Origin: Candidatus Didemnitutus sp.
GTDB lineage: Bacteria; Verrucomicrobiota; Verrucomicrobiia; Opitutales; Opitutaceae
Length of the DNA stretch: 14,935 nt
Direction of reading: 5' to 3'
Assembly (NCBI GenBank): GCA_030682505.1
Contig: JAUXOH010000365.1
Location: 1-14,935, forward strand
The first letter of the stretch is position 1. The number at the start of each line of letters is the position of its first letter. Below are positions 1 through 7,399 of this stretch, piece after piece. The notes beneath the pieces were generated by a model. It was not told the origin of the DNA. It ran no database searches and was given only the letters and a program-made list of their open reading frames with translations. The translations under genes were made by a program, and so were the position numbers.

Positions 1-926
1 TGCGCAGCATCCTCGGCCAGACGTTGACCGACTTTGAACTCGTGATCATTGATGATGGCACGGGTGCCGGTCTCTCGGCGTTGGGCGATGATGCGCAGGA
101 TCCGCGACTGCGGCTCGTCTCCTTTCCCGAAAAACGCGGCATCGCCTGCGCCCGGAATGCCGCTCGCTCCACCGCCCGGGGCGAATTCATCGCGCTCATG
201 GATTCGGATGACCTTTGCCTGCCGGATCGTCTTGCGCGGCAGGTGACTGCCTTGCGCGAGGATCCGAAACTGGGATTGCTCTATACCCACGCCTGGGAGA
301 TTGATGCGGATGATCGCGTGACCGGATCGCGTTTCACGCTGACCACGCCGCGCGAGCACCGTGAGTTCAGCGCGTTCGGGCTTCCCGCCACCAATCCCAG
401 CCTTGCCGGTCGCCGCGAGGTGTTCGAACGGTTCCCCTACCGGGAGGAATTCATCGCGGCGGAAGATTTTGATTTCATGGCGCGGGCGGTTGAGGTCTGG
501 CCGTCCCGGGCCCTGGCCGAGCAGCTGTTCTTTTATCGCCGACACGCGATGCAGGTGACGGAGGAGATTCCGAGGATCCAGGCTCTGCATACGTGTGTCT
601 GCCAGCTCTTGACGGCGCGCCGGCGCTCCGGCCGGTCCGAGGAGATGGCGTCGCTCCGGGACACCTTGGATGCATGGCACGCCTCCCCGCCGCCCGGGGA
701 TGCCCTCTACGCGGGCTTCGCCCGACTGGCTCTGGCCGAAAAATTAACGCTGCCAGCGGTGTATTTTGCTCGGAAACTGCTGTCGGTCCGGCGCGATTTG
801 AGCGCCGCCGCCACGGCAACGCGCGTCCTCGCGGCCGCTTTGCGCTTGGAGCCGCGCCACTCGGCGCTCCTGCTCAGGCTGTTTTTCACCGGACCACTCC
901 GCGCCCACAGCCTCAGGCCGAGTTGA
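1..926 (+). CDS. Glycosyltransferase family 2 (5' end outside window)
   Basis: Likely transfers a sugar from a nucleotide-sugar donor onto a growing surface glycan in the cytoplasm. The frame is open from position 3 and the first residues (SILGQTLTDFELVIIDDG) are the standard start of a GT-A fold, so the true start lies upstream of the window; any start codon inside, such as the TTG at 24, is not the real one. Visible motifs are the nucleotide-binding IIDDG at about 48-62, the metal-binding DSDD at 201-212, and an EDFD segment at 462-473 matching the acceptor/catalytic-base region of family 2. After about position 560 the protein is a helical, Arg/Leu-rich tail without a recognisable domain. 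The usual DDGS turn is DDGTG here. Its last 14 bp overlap the convergent flippase gene. The family is very likely; the sugar and acceptor are unknown. Confidence 0.88.
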   Translation, partial: RSILGQTLTDFELVIIDDGTGAGLSALGDDAQDPRLRLVSFPEKRGIACARNAARSTARGEFIALMDSDDLCLPDRLARQVTALREDPKLGLLYTHAWEIDADDRVTGSRFTLTTPREHREFSAFGLPATNPSLAGRREVFERFPYREEFIAAEDFDFMARAVEVWPSRALAEQLFFYRRHAMQVTEEIPRIQALHTCVCQLLTARRRSGRSEEMASLRDTLDAWHASPPPGDALYAGFARLALAEKLTLPAVYFARKLLSVRRDLSAAATATRVLAAALRLEPRHSALLLRLFFTGPLRAHSLRPS

Positions 927-2154
927 ACAATGCGCGCCGGGCCAGCGTGCGGTTCACCACCCAAGGCACCGCGGGCGAGATGATCAGCCAGCGCAAAAAC
1001 CATTCCTCCCCGAGGCCGGCTCCCACCGCGCCGCCGGCAATCAAGATCACCGCTCCCGTGAGATCTGCCGGGCCACAGGCCCGCTCGCGCCGGACAGCAA
1101 GCAGCAGCGAGTGGAAGAAAAAACCGGTCGTGACGGCGACGGTGAAGCAGCCGGCGGGCAGGACCAGCCCGGCCACTGCGGCGTAGCGTTCGCTCACGAG
1201 GTTGCCGATCAACACGGGCATCAACAGGTGCAGGAGAGCGGTCAGCGCCAGCGCCCCGGCAGCGTAGAATCCGGCGGCGCGATCCGTTTCGCGGCCCAAC
1301 CGATGGCGTTCACCCGGCGAATCGTCATGCGGGGCGAACCAGCCGGGTTGCAAATACTGCAGCATCATGGATCCAAGCACGGAGGGCAGAATCGCCCCGA
1401 TGTTTACTGCTAGAGTGAAATAGCCCGTGGCCTCCGTGCCGAAAAACCAGGCCACGATCCAGCGGTTGAATCCGCTCAGTACCCAGGCCGTCACTGCGAG
1501 CACGATGAAGAGCGGGCCGTCAAAGACGGGCGTGAGGACACGCGATGACGCCGGCGTGCTCCTGCGCCAGTGCCGTCCGAGCAGCCCCGCGCCGACGCCG
1601 GCCGCAATCAGCGCGTGTAAGGCGAAACCCGCCTGCAGGGCGAGGGGTGTGGCGCTGAACGCGGCGTAGCAGAGCAGCGGCAGAAAAGTGCGCGCCAGCG
1701 AGCCGGTGGCGGCTAAGCCGCAGTCCGTCCAGTGCCGCCGGTCGGCCTGCTGGGCGCTCTGCGCCAATTGCGCGATCGAGAGTCCGGCTGCCGCGACCAG
1801 CAGGCAGGCTCCGAAAAGAAGCGGGTTGGGCGGCGCGACGAGCAGGGTGGCACCGACGGTGGCCGCGATCAGCCAAGGGGTCTTGCGCAGAGCGGATCGT
1901 GCCACCTCGCGGAGCAACTGGGCGCGGTCGGGCGCGGCGGCCCAATGCCGCCCGACGAACTTGATCAGGCCCGCATGGACCACCCACATGCCCAGAGGAG
2001 TCAGGGTGAGGAAGATCGCGTAGTGGCCGTAATCTTGCGGCGCCACCCAGTGCGAAGCCAGCACCACGCCCACCACTCCGCAGGCCAGGCCGATGGCCTG
2101 GGCCAGAACGATGGGCAGCAGCCGGGTGCGAAATTCTATTGCGCCGAAGCTCAT
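913..2154 (-). CDS. Wzx-like polysaccharide flippase (MATE/MVF-type membrane protein)
   Basis: Predicted inner-membrane transporter that would flip lipid-linked oligosaccharides across the membrane. The protein is about 413 residues and almost entirely hydrophobic, with roughly 12 membrane segments. The N-terminus carries a segment like 'LASHWVAPQDYGHYAIFLTL' followed by a Gly-Leu-Ile-Lys-Phe stretch, which fits the 'R-lgpe-yG' pattern after the first helix of Wzx-type proteins. I chose the ATG at 2154 (protein begins MSFGAIEFR). The frame stays open to a GTG at 2262, but those 36 extra residues are Pro/Arg-rich and look non-coding. There is no clear Shine-Dalgarno. It is flanked by glycosyltransferases on both sides, which supports the role. 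The stop overlaps the preceding family 2 gene by 14 bp. An O-antigen ligase or polymerase is less likely because of the N-terminal pattern. Confidence 0.75.
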   Translation of the reverse strand: MSFGAIEFRTRLLPIVLAQAIGLACGVVGVVLASHWVAPQDYGHYAIFLTLTPLGMWVVHAGLIKFVGRHWAAAPDRAQLLREVARSALRKTPWLIAATVGATLLVAPPNPLLFGACLLVAAAGLSIAQLAQSAQQADRRHWTDCGLAATGSLARTFLPLLCYAAFSATPLALQAGFALHALIAAGVGAGLLGRHWRRSTPASSRVLTPVFDGPLFIVLAVTAWVLSGFNRWIVAWFFGTEATGYFTLAVNIGAILPSVLGSMMLQYLQPGWFAPHDDSPGERHRLGRETDRAAGFYAAGALALTALLHLLMPVLIGNLVSERYAAVAGLVLPAGCFTVAVTTGFFFHSLLLAVRRERACGPADLTGAVILIAGGAVGAGLGEEWFLRWLIISPAVPWVVNRTLARRALFNSA

Positions 2155-2324
2155 GGGGGAGGACCCGCGGGGCCGGTGCCAGAGCAACCGCCGCGCGGGA
2201 ATCACGCAATCCACTTCGCACGGGCGCTGCACCCGACCCCAGACCGGGCCCCAGACGCTCACGCGGCCGTGCCCGGCAATGAAGCGGGCAAGCGGTTTTT
2301 CGTTCCCAAGCAGCGGGCGGCCGC

Positions 2325-3419
2325 TTGAATGTCGCCGTGCCCTCCGCTTCCCGTCTCACCGTGTTGCACTACACCGGATCGACCTGGGATGGGAGCGGCA
2401 TTCATGCCGCGCTCCGGCCGTTGGCGCAAACGTCGAAGTTTCGCTGTCTGCTTGGGGTGTCGACGGGCTTCGTGGCGGAAAAACTCCCGCGCCTGCATTG
2501 CTGGCGGGGACCGCCGGTGCGGGATGACCGGATCGGACCGTCCAATCTCTGGAGGACACTGCGGGTGGCGTTCCGGGTGCGGCGCTGGCTGCGACGCGGG
2601 TCGCACCGGGTCTATCACGGCCATTCGAGGGCGGGCTTGATGGTGGGCTTGTGGTTGCAGTTCCTCGGTGCAAAGCGCGTGGTCGTGAGCGTGCACGTCT
2701 ACGGGCGCCAGCGTTGGTTCTACCGGTGGGCCGCGGCGCGCCTCGGTCCGCGACTGCTGTGGCAGACACCGGCGATGAAACGGCACTACGGTTGCCGCGA
2801 TCAAGACTGGAAGGGCTGCATGCCGAATGGCCTCGCGACCCCGCGGGCGGAGGCGATGCGACGCGCTCCGGCGGGGGGTGTCCTCCGGCTCGGCGGCGCC
2901 GGCATGCTGGTGCGATTGAAACGCTGGGACCTCATCATCGAGGCGCTCGCGAGGCTGCCGGCCGGCCGCGTGGTGGAATTCTCGCATATCGGAGGCGCGG
3001 TCGACACAGAAGCGTCGCGGGCCTGTCGCGCGGATTTGCACGCGCTGGTGGAGCTGCACGGGTTGGGCGCACGCGTGCACTGGCTGGGTTGGCAGGCCTC
3101 GTCAGCGGGATTGCTTGCGCAAGTGGATGCGGTGGTCGTGCCGTCGGACAGCGAGGCGTTCTCGATGATCGCGCTGGAGGCTCTGTTTGCCGGGGTGCCG
3201 GTGATCGCGACGCGGGGAGGTGGACCGGAAGACCTGATCATCGACGGGGAAAACGGCTGGCTGGTTCCGCGGAGTGACGCGGGTGCTCTGGCGAGGAGGA
3301 TCGAGCTGTGCTGTGAGATCCCGGCTTGGGCGGGCCTGCGGGTCGAGCCGGAACACCTGCGGAGATTTTCAACCGAGTCGCTGGCTCCGCAGTGGGCGGC
3401 GATCTATGCGTCCCTCTGA
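2325..3419 (+). CDS. Glycosyltransferase family 4 (group 1)
   Basis: A GT-B fold glycosyltransferase of about 364 residues, acting in the cytoplasm on a lipid-linked glycan precursor. The C-terminal half has the family signature: an E-x7-E motif at E277 and E285 (SEAFSMIALEALFAG), followed by PVIATRGGGPEDLI and a GENGWLVP segment. The nucleotide-binding domain opens with a GMLVRLKRWDLIIEAL stretch near residue 190-210, the usual 'vGrl-K' position. The N-terminus (LTVLHYTGSTWDGSGIHAAL) resembles the acceptor domain of the family. The start is uncertain: TTG at 2325 gives the longest sensible protein, GTG at 2337 is the alternative, and neither has a clear ribosome-binding site. An in-frame stop at 2280 bounds it upstream. 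It is divergent from the flippase gene, with 170 bp between starts, and overlaps the next gene's end by 16 bp. Acceptor and sugar are unknown. Confidence 0.87.
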   Translation: MNVAVPSASRLTVLHYTGSTWDGSGIHAALRPLAQTSKFRCLLGVSTGFVAEKLPRLHCWRGPPVRDDRIGPSNLWRTLRVAFRVRRWLRRGSHRVYHGHSRAGLMVGLWLQFLGAKRVVVSVHVYGRQRWFYRWAAARLGPRLLWQTPAMKRHYGCRDQDWKGCMPNGLATPRAEAMRRAPAGGVLRLGGAGMLVRLKRWDLIIEALARLPAGRVVEFSHIGGAVDTEASRACRADLHALVELHGLGARVHWLGWQASSAGLLAQVDAVVVPSDSEAFSMIALEALFAGVPVIATRGGGPEDLIIDGENGWLVPRSDAGALARRIELCCEIPAWAGLRVEPEHLRRFSTESLAPQWAAIYASL

Positions 3420-4345
3420 GCGAGCCAGGCATCGACGCGCGTCCAGACGTCCGCGGCCGACAGATCGCGGATGCAATGGGGTGAACCAAAGCGGCAGGCG
3501 TCAGCGCAAGGTTTGAAGACGCACGGGGCGCCCTCGATCCACGCGGCTTGGGGGTGTTGCGGGGCGAACAGTTCCGGGAGTTGCGGACCGAAGATTGTGA
3601 AGGTCGGCACGCCGAGCAGCGCGGCGAGATGCCCCGGACCGGAGTCATTGCCGATGAAGTGATCGGCCGTCGCCAGCACGTCGACCAGTTCGTCGAGGCT
3701 GCGCAGGGAATTGTCGAGCAGGGTAACCCGCCATCCCGCCGAGCCGAGCCGTTCCGCGATTTCCTCGAACCGTTCGCGTGGCCATTCGCGCACCGCGTGA
3801 CCAGCCCCGGTGTGGATGACGACGTGTTTTCCGGAATGTGTCTCGCGAGGTACAGCGGCGGGCAGGTCCCAACCCAGATGTTCCGCGAGTGCGTGCCAGT
3901 GGGCGGCGCGGTGCCGGGAGGCCGGTGCGCCAAGTGGATCGGTGAGCAGCAATCGCGATCCAACCCGCGGGAAACCAACCCGGGTGGCGGCCCGCCCCAG
4001 CGCCATGAGCAAGTGATCACGAGGGTCGCGCCGGGCGGAGACAGCCGCCGCGAACGAACGCGAACGCAGACCGGAGACCACGGCGCTGAGTTCCAACCAG
4101 GGCCAATGCAGCAGGTCGTATTTGCCCCGAAACGCGGTCCACGGCGCGGTGAATGGCACCAACTCCACCTCCGGACAAAACCGACGGAGCAGGGGCTCGG
4201 CGTGCGGCTGGGCGACGAGGGTGACGCGACTGTGGCGCGCCGCCGCCCGCAGAAAAGGGACGGACAAGGCAACATCGCCGACGCCCCACAACTCGACCAC
4301 CAGCAGCCGCGGTTGGCGGTCGGGGGGTGTCGAGATGCTTTGCAT
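3404..4345 (-). CDS. Glycosyltransferase family 9 (heptosyltransferase-like)
   Basis: A GT-B enzyme of about 313 residues related to the ADP-heptose:LPS heptosyltransferases. It probably adds a heptose or related sugar to a surface glycan or lipopolysaccharide core. The N-terminal motif LLVVELWGVGDVALSVPFL matches the family's 'GDvvl-tP-l' start. A mid-protein HTGAGHAVREWP matches the 'pGsg-K-wp' donor-site segment. The C-terminal domain has ADHFIGNDSGPGHLAALLGV, the highly conserved DSGP-HLA signature, followed by TIFGP. A Cys-rich tail (cysteines in APCVFKPCADACRFGSPHC) is also common in this family. I chose the ATG at 4345 because AGGA lies 10 nt upstream; the frame continues to 4507, but the added 54 residues are Arg/Pro-rich and would run into the divergent exosortase gene. 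Its 3' end overlaps the family 4 gene by 16 bp. The exact substrate is inferred, not shown. Confidence 0.88.
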   Translation of the reverse strand: MQSISTPPDRQPRLLVVELWGVGDVALSVPFLRAAARHSRVTLVAQPHAEPLLRRFCPEVELVPFTAPWTAFRGKYDLLHWPWLELSAVVSGLRSRSFAAAVSARRDPRDHLLMALGRAATRVGFPRVGSRLLLTDPLGAPASRHRAAHWHALAEHLGWDLPAAVPRETHSGKHVVIHTGAGHAVREWPRERFEEIAERLGSAGWRVTLLDNSLRSLDELVDVLATADHFIGNDSGPGHLAALLGVPTFTIFGPQLPELFAPQHPQAAWIEGAPCVFKPCADACRFGSPHCIRDLSAADVWTRVDAWLAQRDA

Positions 4346-4355
4346 GGACGGGTTA

Positions 4356-4359
4356 TCCT
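4356..4359 (-). promoter_or_regulatory. Ribosome-binding site of the family 9 gene
   Basis: On the minus strand AGGA stands 10 nt before the ATG at 4345. It decides the start over the upstream codon at 4507. It sits in the 29-bp gap shared with the divergent exosortase gene. Confidence 0.45.
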
Positions 4360-4374
4360 GCTTTTGTGCCGCGC

Positions 4375-6036
4375 ATGGCAAGCCCCGTGGCCGACGGTTC
4401 AAATTCGCACGTCCCGCGCATCGCGGCGGCGGTGATCTGTGCGTTGGCGGGCGGGGTGGTATTTCAATTTTTCGGCAACGCGACGCGGGGATACATCGAT
4501 TCGTCATCGCTCTTCTATTGGTGGGGATTCCAGTGGACCAACCCCGGCTCGGAGAGCGAACACGGGTTGCTCGTGCTCGGACTCAGTGCGTGGTTGTTTC
4601 GACGAAACTTGCAGAGAGCGGGGCGCAGATTGGGATTCGAGCCACCGGCTTACGCGGCCGCTCTGGCCGCGCTATTGATCGGGCTGCTATTCCATTTGCT
4701 TGGTTATGCGACGCAGCAGGCGCGCGTTTCCATTGTTGGTTTGTTGGTCTTCACGTGGGGCGTCATCGCACTGGGCGGTGGCCGGCGCTGGGGGCGGGCG
4801 GCGGTGTTTCCCCTCGGCTTCATGGTGTTTGCCATCCCGCTCAACGTGCTCGATTCGCTGGGCTTTTTTCTCCGCGTCGGTGTGACCGATGTGGCCTATC
4901 ATCTGGCGCGGGCGGGCGGCATCGACGTGGTTCGCAATGGCACGCAACTACTCTCGCCCGACGGCAGCTATTCCTACGATGTCGCCGCGGCGTGCTCCGG
5001 CGTGCGGTCGCTCATGGCGCTCGCCGCGCTGTCCCTGCTGCTGGGCTACCTGAGCTTTCGCGCGTGGTGGGCGCGGGCGTTGATCGGATTCCTGTGTCTG
5101 CCGTATGCCTTTGTCGGCAACGTCGCGCGTGTCGGCGCGATCATTGTCGCGGCGGAATGGAAAGGACAGGCGGCCGGCGAGACGGTGCACGCGTGGTTTG
5201 GTTTTCTGATCTTCGTCATCGTTCTCGGTTTGGTGCAATTGACCGTGGTGCTCTTGCAACGCCTGCATGTGGCCTCGCCCCACATCATTCCCGCTCCCCG
5301 GTCCTCCGCGGTTGGTCACCTCATGGGTTACCAACAGGCGGGCGTGTTGGCTGGGCTGGTGGTGGTGGCGGCGGTGGCGGTGGGCGCGCTGACGCAGCAG
5401 ATCGATGCCATCCAAGTGAGTCCGCGCACGGGTGTGAAACTGGCGGCGGACGGGGTGAACCCGACGGCGTTGCCCAATCTGCTGGGAATCGACTGGAGCG
5501 GGCAGGACGTGGCGGTAACGGCGATCGAGCGCGAACTGCTACCGCCGGATACTGGCTTTGCGCGCAAAAACTACGTGTCGCTCCGCAACCGGACGGATCA
5601 GGTTTTTCTTTCGCTCGTGCTCAGTGGCCGCGACCGCACCTCCATTCATCGCCCGGAGCTTTGCCTGGTGGGCCAAGGTTGGACGATCCGGAGTCAGCGG
5701 GCCCACGCGTTTGCCTGGCCGGGTCGGCCCGAGGCGCCCGTGCCGGCGACGATTTTGCGGATCGAACAGGAGGTGACGAATGCGCGGGGAGAGCAGGTCC
5801 GGGTGCCGGCGTTGTTTGCCTATTGGTTTGTCGGGGCGGACCGGGTGGTGGCATCGCATTGGGAACGCGTTGCTTATGCGACCCTCGATCGCGTGCGCCA
5901 CCTGCAGAGTCACCGCTGGGCCTACGTGGTGGTGCAGACTTACGCGTTGGATGGCGAAGCCGCGGCCTTGGCCCGGATGCAGGAAGTACTGAACGGCACG
6001 CTCCCGGAATTTCAGAAGCCGTTCCCCGTGCGCTGA
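4375..6036 (+). CDS. Exosortase fused to an EpsI domain
   Basis: A 553-residue inner-membrane protein with two parts. Residues about 15-300 are an exosortase: many membrane helices, a catalytic Cys207 in AAACSGVRSL, Arg252 in NVARVG, and His272 in GETVHAWFG, the Cys-Arg-His set of the exosortase/archaeosortase family. Exosortases are thought to cleave and transfer C-terminally tagged proteins (PEP-CTERM and relatives), usually in bacteria that make exopolysaccharide. After a further helix near residues 320-345 comes an EpsI (DUF3485-like) domain, with HRPELCLVGQGW at about 425-436. In many species EpsI is a separate gene beside the exosortase; here it is fused. I chose ATG 4375; GTG 4366 and GTG 4327 are in frame but 4327 would overlap the divergent gene. 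No Shine-Dalgarno is visible. The neighbouring glycosyltransferases fit the known exosortase-exopolysaccharide association. No tagged substrate is seen in the window, so the tag subtype cannot be assigned. Confidence 0.92.
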   Translation: MASPVADGSNSHVPRIAAAVICALAGGVVFQFFGNATRGYIDSSSLFYWWGFQWTNPGSESEHGLLVLGLSAWLFRRNLQRAGRRLGFEPPAYAAALAALLIGLLFHLLGYATQQARVSIVGLLVFTWGVIALGGGRRWGRAAVFPLGFMVFAIPLNVLDSLGFFLRVGVTDVAYHLARAGGIDVVRNGTQLLSPDGSYSYDVAAACSGVRSLMALAALSLLLGYLSFRAWWARALIGFLCLPYAFVGNVARVGAIIVAAEWKGQAAGETVHAWFGFLIFVIVLGLVQLTVVLLQRLHVASPHIIPAPRSSAVGHLMGYQQAGVLAGLVVVAAVAVGALTQQIDAIQVSPRTGVKLAADGVNPTALPNLLGIDWSGQDVAVTAIERELLPPDTGFARKNYVSLRNRTDQVFLSLVLSGRDRTSIHRPELCLVGQGWTIRSQRAHAFAWPGRPEAPVPATILRIEQEVTNARGEQVRVPALFAYWFVGADRVVASHWERVAYATLDRVRHLQSHRWAYVVVQTYALDGEAAALARMQEVLNGTLPEFQKPFPVR

Positions 6037-6043
6037 GATTCTG

Positions 6044-6061
6044 CTGGATTCTGAAATCCAG
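6044..6061 (+). other. Perfect 7-bp hairpin between exosortase gene and queF
   Basis: CTGGATT, loop CTGA, AATCCAG form a perfect 7-bp stem with a 4-nt loop, 7 nt after the exosortase stop and 18 nt before the queF ATG. No T-run follows, so it is not a standard intrinsic terminator. It could be an RNA-processing, mRNA-stability or translation-control element. GATTC occurs three times here (6037, 6047, 6061). Confidence 0.5.
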
Positions 6062-6066
6062 ATTCC

Positions 6067-6072
6067 GGATGG
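6067..6072 (+). promoter_or_regulatory. Ribosome-binding site of queF
   Basis: GGATGG lies 7 nt before the ATG at 6080 and is an acceptable Shine-Dalgarno variant. It supports that start. Confidence 0.45.
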
Positions 6073-6079
6073 TGTCGGC

Positions 6080-6445
6080 ATGTCCGACCCGAAGCTTCTG
6101 GAGACCTTTCCGAATCCCGCCCCGCACCGCGATTTTCTGATCGAGCACACGCATCACGAGTTCACGTCGCTGTGCCCGATGACGGGTCATCCGGATTTTG
6201 CGGACATCACTGTGCGCTACGTCGCCGACAAAAAGTGCGTCGAATTGAAGTCGTTGAAGCTGTTCTTCCACGCCTTTCGCAACGAGGGCATTTTCTTCGA
6301 GGCGGCGACGAACCAGATCTGCGACGACTTGGGCAAGGCGCTGCAACCCCGCCGTCTGATCATCGTGGCGGACTGGAAGGCCCGCGGCGGCTTCACGTCA
6401 CGGATTACGGCGGAGTGGAAGGCGAAGCGCCGTTCGCGCCGTTAG
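6080..6445 (+). CDS. queF: QueF, NADPH-dependent 7-cyano-7-deazaguanine reductase
   Basis: Cytoplasmic enzyme reducing the nitrile of preQ0 to the aminomethyl group of preQ1, with 2 NADPH, in biosynthesis of the queuosine tRNA wobble base. The 121-residue protein is the short, single-domain (YkvM-type) form. Key residues are visible: the nucleophile Cys32 in FTSLCPMTG, Asp39 in HPDFAD, the family signature ELKSLKLFFHAFRNEG at about 55-70, and Glu74 in GIFFEAATN. Cys-Asp and Cys-Glu spacings (7 and 42) are those of the Bacillus subtilis enzyme. The C-terminal KAKRRSRR extends beyond the conserved GGFTSRITAEW end and lies in the 41-bp overlap with the convergent amidohydrolase gene. It follows the exosortase gene by 43 bp on the same strand, so co-transcription is possible. 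I see no preQ1 riboswitch in the 43-bp leader. No other queuosine gene lies in the window. Confidence 0.95.
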   Translation: MSDPKLLETFPNPAPHRDFLIEHTHHEFTSLCPMTGHPDFADITVRYVADKKCVELKSLKLFFHAFRNEGIFFEAATNQICDDLGKALQPRRLIIVADWKARGGFTSRITAEWKAKRRSRR

Positions 6446-7256
6446 GCGAGTCGTCGGGATAGCCGAGCTTGAAAAACCGGTTGGCGTTGCGCCAGAGGAG
6501 GTCTTCCTCCTGATCCTTCGGCAGCTTCAATCCGCGGACAAATTTCAGGTAGGTGCGCATCCGGCAGATCGGCCAATCGGTGCCGTAGAGCAGGTAGCGG
6601 GGCTCGCCCGCGTAGAGGATCATGTCGCGCAGTTGGCCAACCATAAATTTTTCGAAGCGCGAGGTGAAGTCGCCGAGCACGAGACCGGAGATGTCGGCGA
6701 CGACGTTCTTGTTCTTGTAAACGACCTCCATGCAGTCGCGGATCCACGGGTTGCCCACGTGGCAGATCAGCAGGCGCAGATCGGGGTTGTCCACGGCGAC
6801 GTCGTCGACGTTGAGGGGATGGGCGTAACGGAGCTTGGCCTTGGCGTCGTAGGTGTCCCCGGTGTGGATCATCACCGGCACGTCAAACTCCATCGCGAGA
6901 TCGTAGAGTACCTGGCAACGCGGGTCGTAGGGATAAAAGGGCTCGTAGCCGGGATAGAGTTTCAGGCCCTTGATCAGGCCGTCCTTCAGATAATCGCTGA
7001 GTTCGCGCAGGTCGCGCTCCTTGTAGTTCTTGAAACTGATGCCGGCGACGACGTGGAGATGGTCATGGTCGCGGGTCAACTCGATCACCTCGCGGGTGGA
7101 CGGGCGGTGCTCGTCGACCTTGTAGGAGGTGAGGATGAGCGCACAGTCGACTTTGTTGAAGGCGATTGATTCCTGAAACTCGTCGAAGCGCTTGGCGAGG
7201 GGCGTGGGATTGGCTTCGTCGTAGTTGTTGAGGTGCGTGTGAACATCAATGACCAT
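6405..7256 (-). CDS. Amidohydrolase family protein (amidohydrolase-2 / TIM-barrel metal hydrolase)
   Basis: Predicted cytoplasmic metal-dependent hydrolase or decarboxylase of about 283 residues; the substrate is not recognisable. Metal and active-site candidates fall in the usual order: His6 and His8 in DVHTHL after the first strand, His131 in VMIHTGD, His166 in LICHVGN, and Asp227 in YGTDWPI. A conserved GLKLYPGYEPF stretch near residue 97-107 resembles the amidohydrolase-2 group (PF04909), as in ACMSD-type enzymes. I chose ATG 7256, where the protein starts directly with the first strand; the ATG at 7328 would add 24 residues without a domain, and neither has a clear ribosome-binding site. 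The last ~17 residues (PDDSPNGANGASPSTPP) are a low-complexity tail, overlapping the convergent queF by 41 bp. It is divergent from the MFS transporter gene (143 bp between starts), a hint of a shared pathway but no proof. Confidence 0.82.
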   Translation of the reverse strand: MVIDVHTHLNNYDEANPTPLAKRFDEFQESIAFNKVDCALILTSYKVDEHRPSTREVIELTRDHDHLHVVAGISFKNYKERDLRELSDYLKDGLIKGLKLYPGYEPFYPYDPRCQVLYDLAMEFDVPVMIHTGDTYDAKAKLRYAHPLNVDDVAVDNPDLRLLICHVGNPWIRDCMEVVYKNKNVVADISGLVLGDFTSRFEKFMVGQLRDMILYAGEPRYLLYGTDWPICRMRTYLKFVRGLKLPKDQEEDLLWRNANRFFKLGYPDDSPNGANGASPSTPP

Positions 7257-7399
7257 GCGACCAGTCTGTTTCCGATCGATGCGCAGCTCAATCCCCGAAA
7301 ATTTTTCCTGGCCGATGGTGCCGTCCATGACGAAGAAAAAGGGTTTATGAAACTATCACCGCTCGACGGCGCGAGCTGAGCCGTTTGTATCCACGTTTG

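Noticed and set aside
2155..2262. N-terminal extension of the flippase to GTG 2262
   Set aside because: The extra 36 residues are Pro/Arg/Trp-rich and precede a natural ATG directly before the first helix.
2281..2324. Promoter-like stretch with a short T-run ahead of the family 4 gene
   Set aside because: No convincing -35/-10 pair on either strand; a GGAAC-like hexamer on the minus strand has no proper partner.
3238..4275. A 345-codon minus-strand frame over the family 9 gene
   Set aside because: Arg/Pro/Ser-rich, no motif; the DSGP-HLA protein in the neighbouring frame is clearly the real gene.
5347..5391. A G-rich run that might form a G-quadruplex
   Set aside because: It simply encodes a Val/Ala/Gly-rich membrane helix of the exosortase fusion; GTG/GCG codons explain it.
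6037..6079. A preQ1 riboswitch in front of queF
   Set aside because: The 43-bp leader lacks the A-rich tail and the stem-loop pattern of the preQ1 class I aptamer; only a plain hairpin is present.
4122..6140. A 672-codon open frame on the plus strand overlapping the exosortase gene
   Set aside because: It is in another frame of the exosortase gene, reads as Arg/Gly/Pro-rich low-complexity sequence, and has no domain. High G+C makes such long shadows common.
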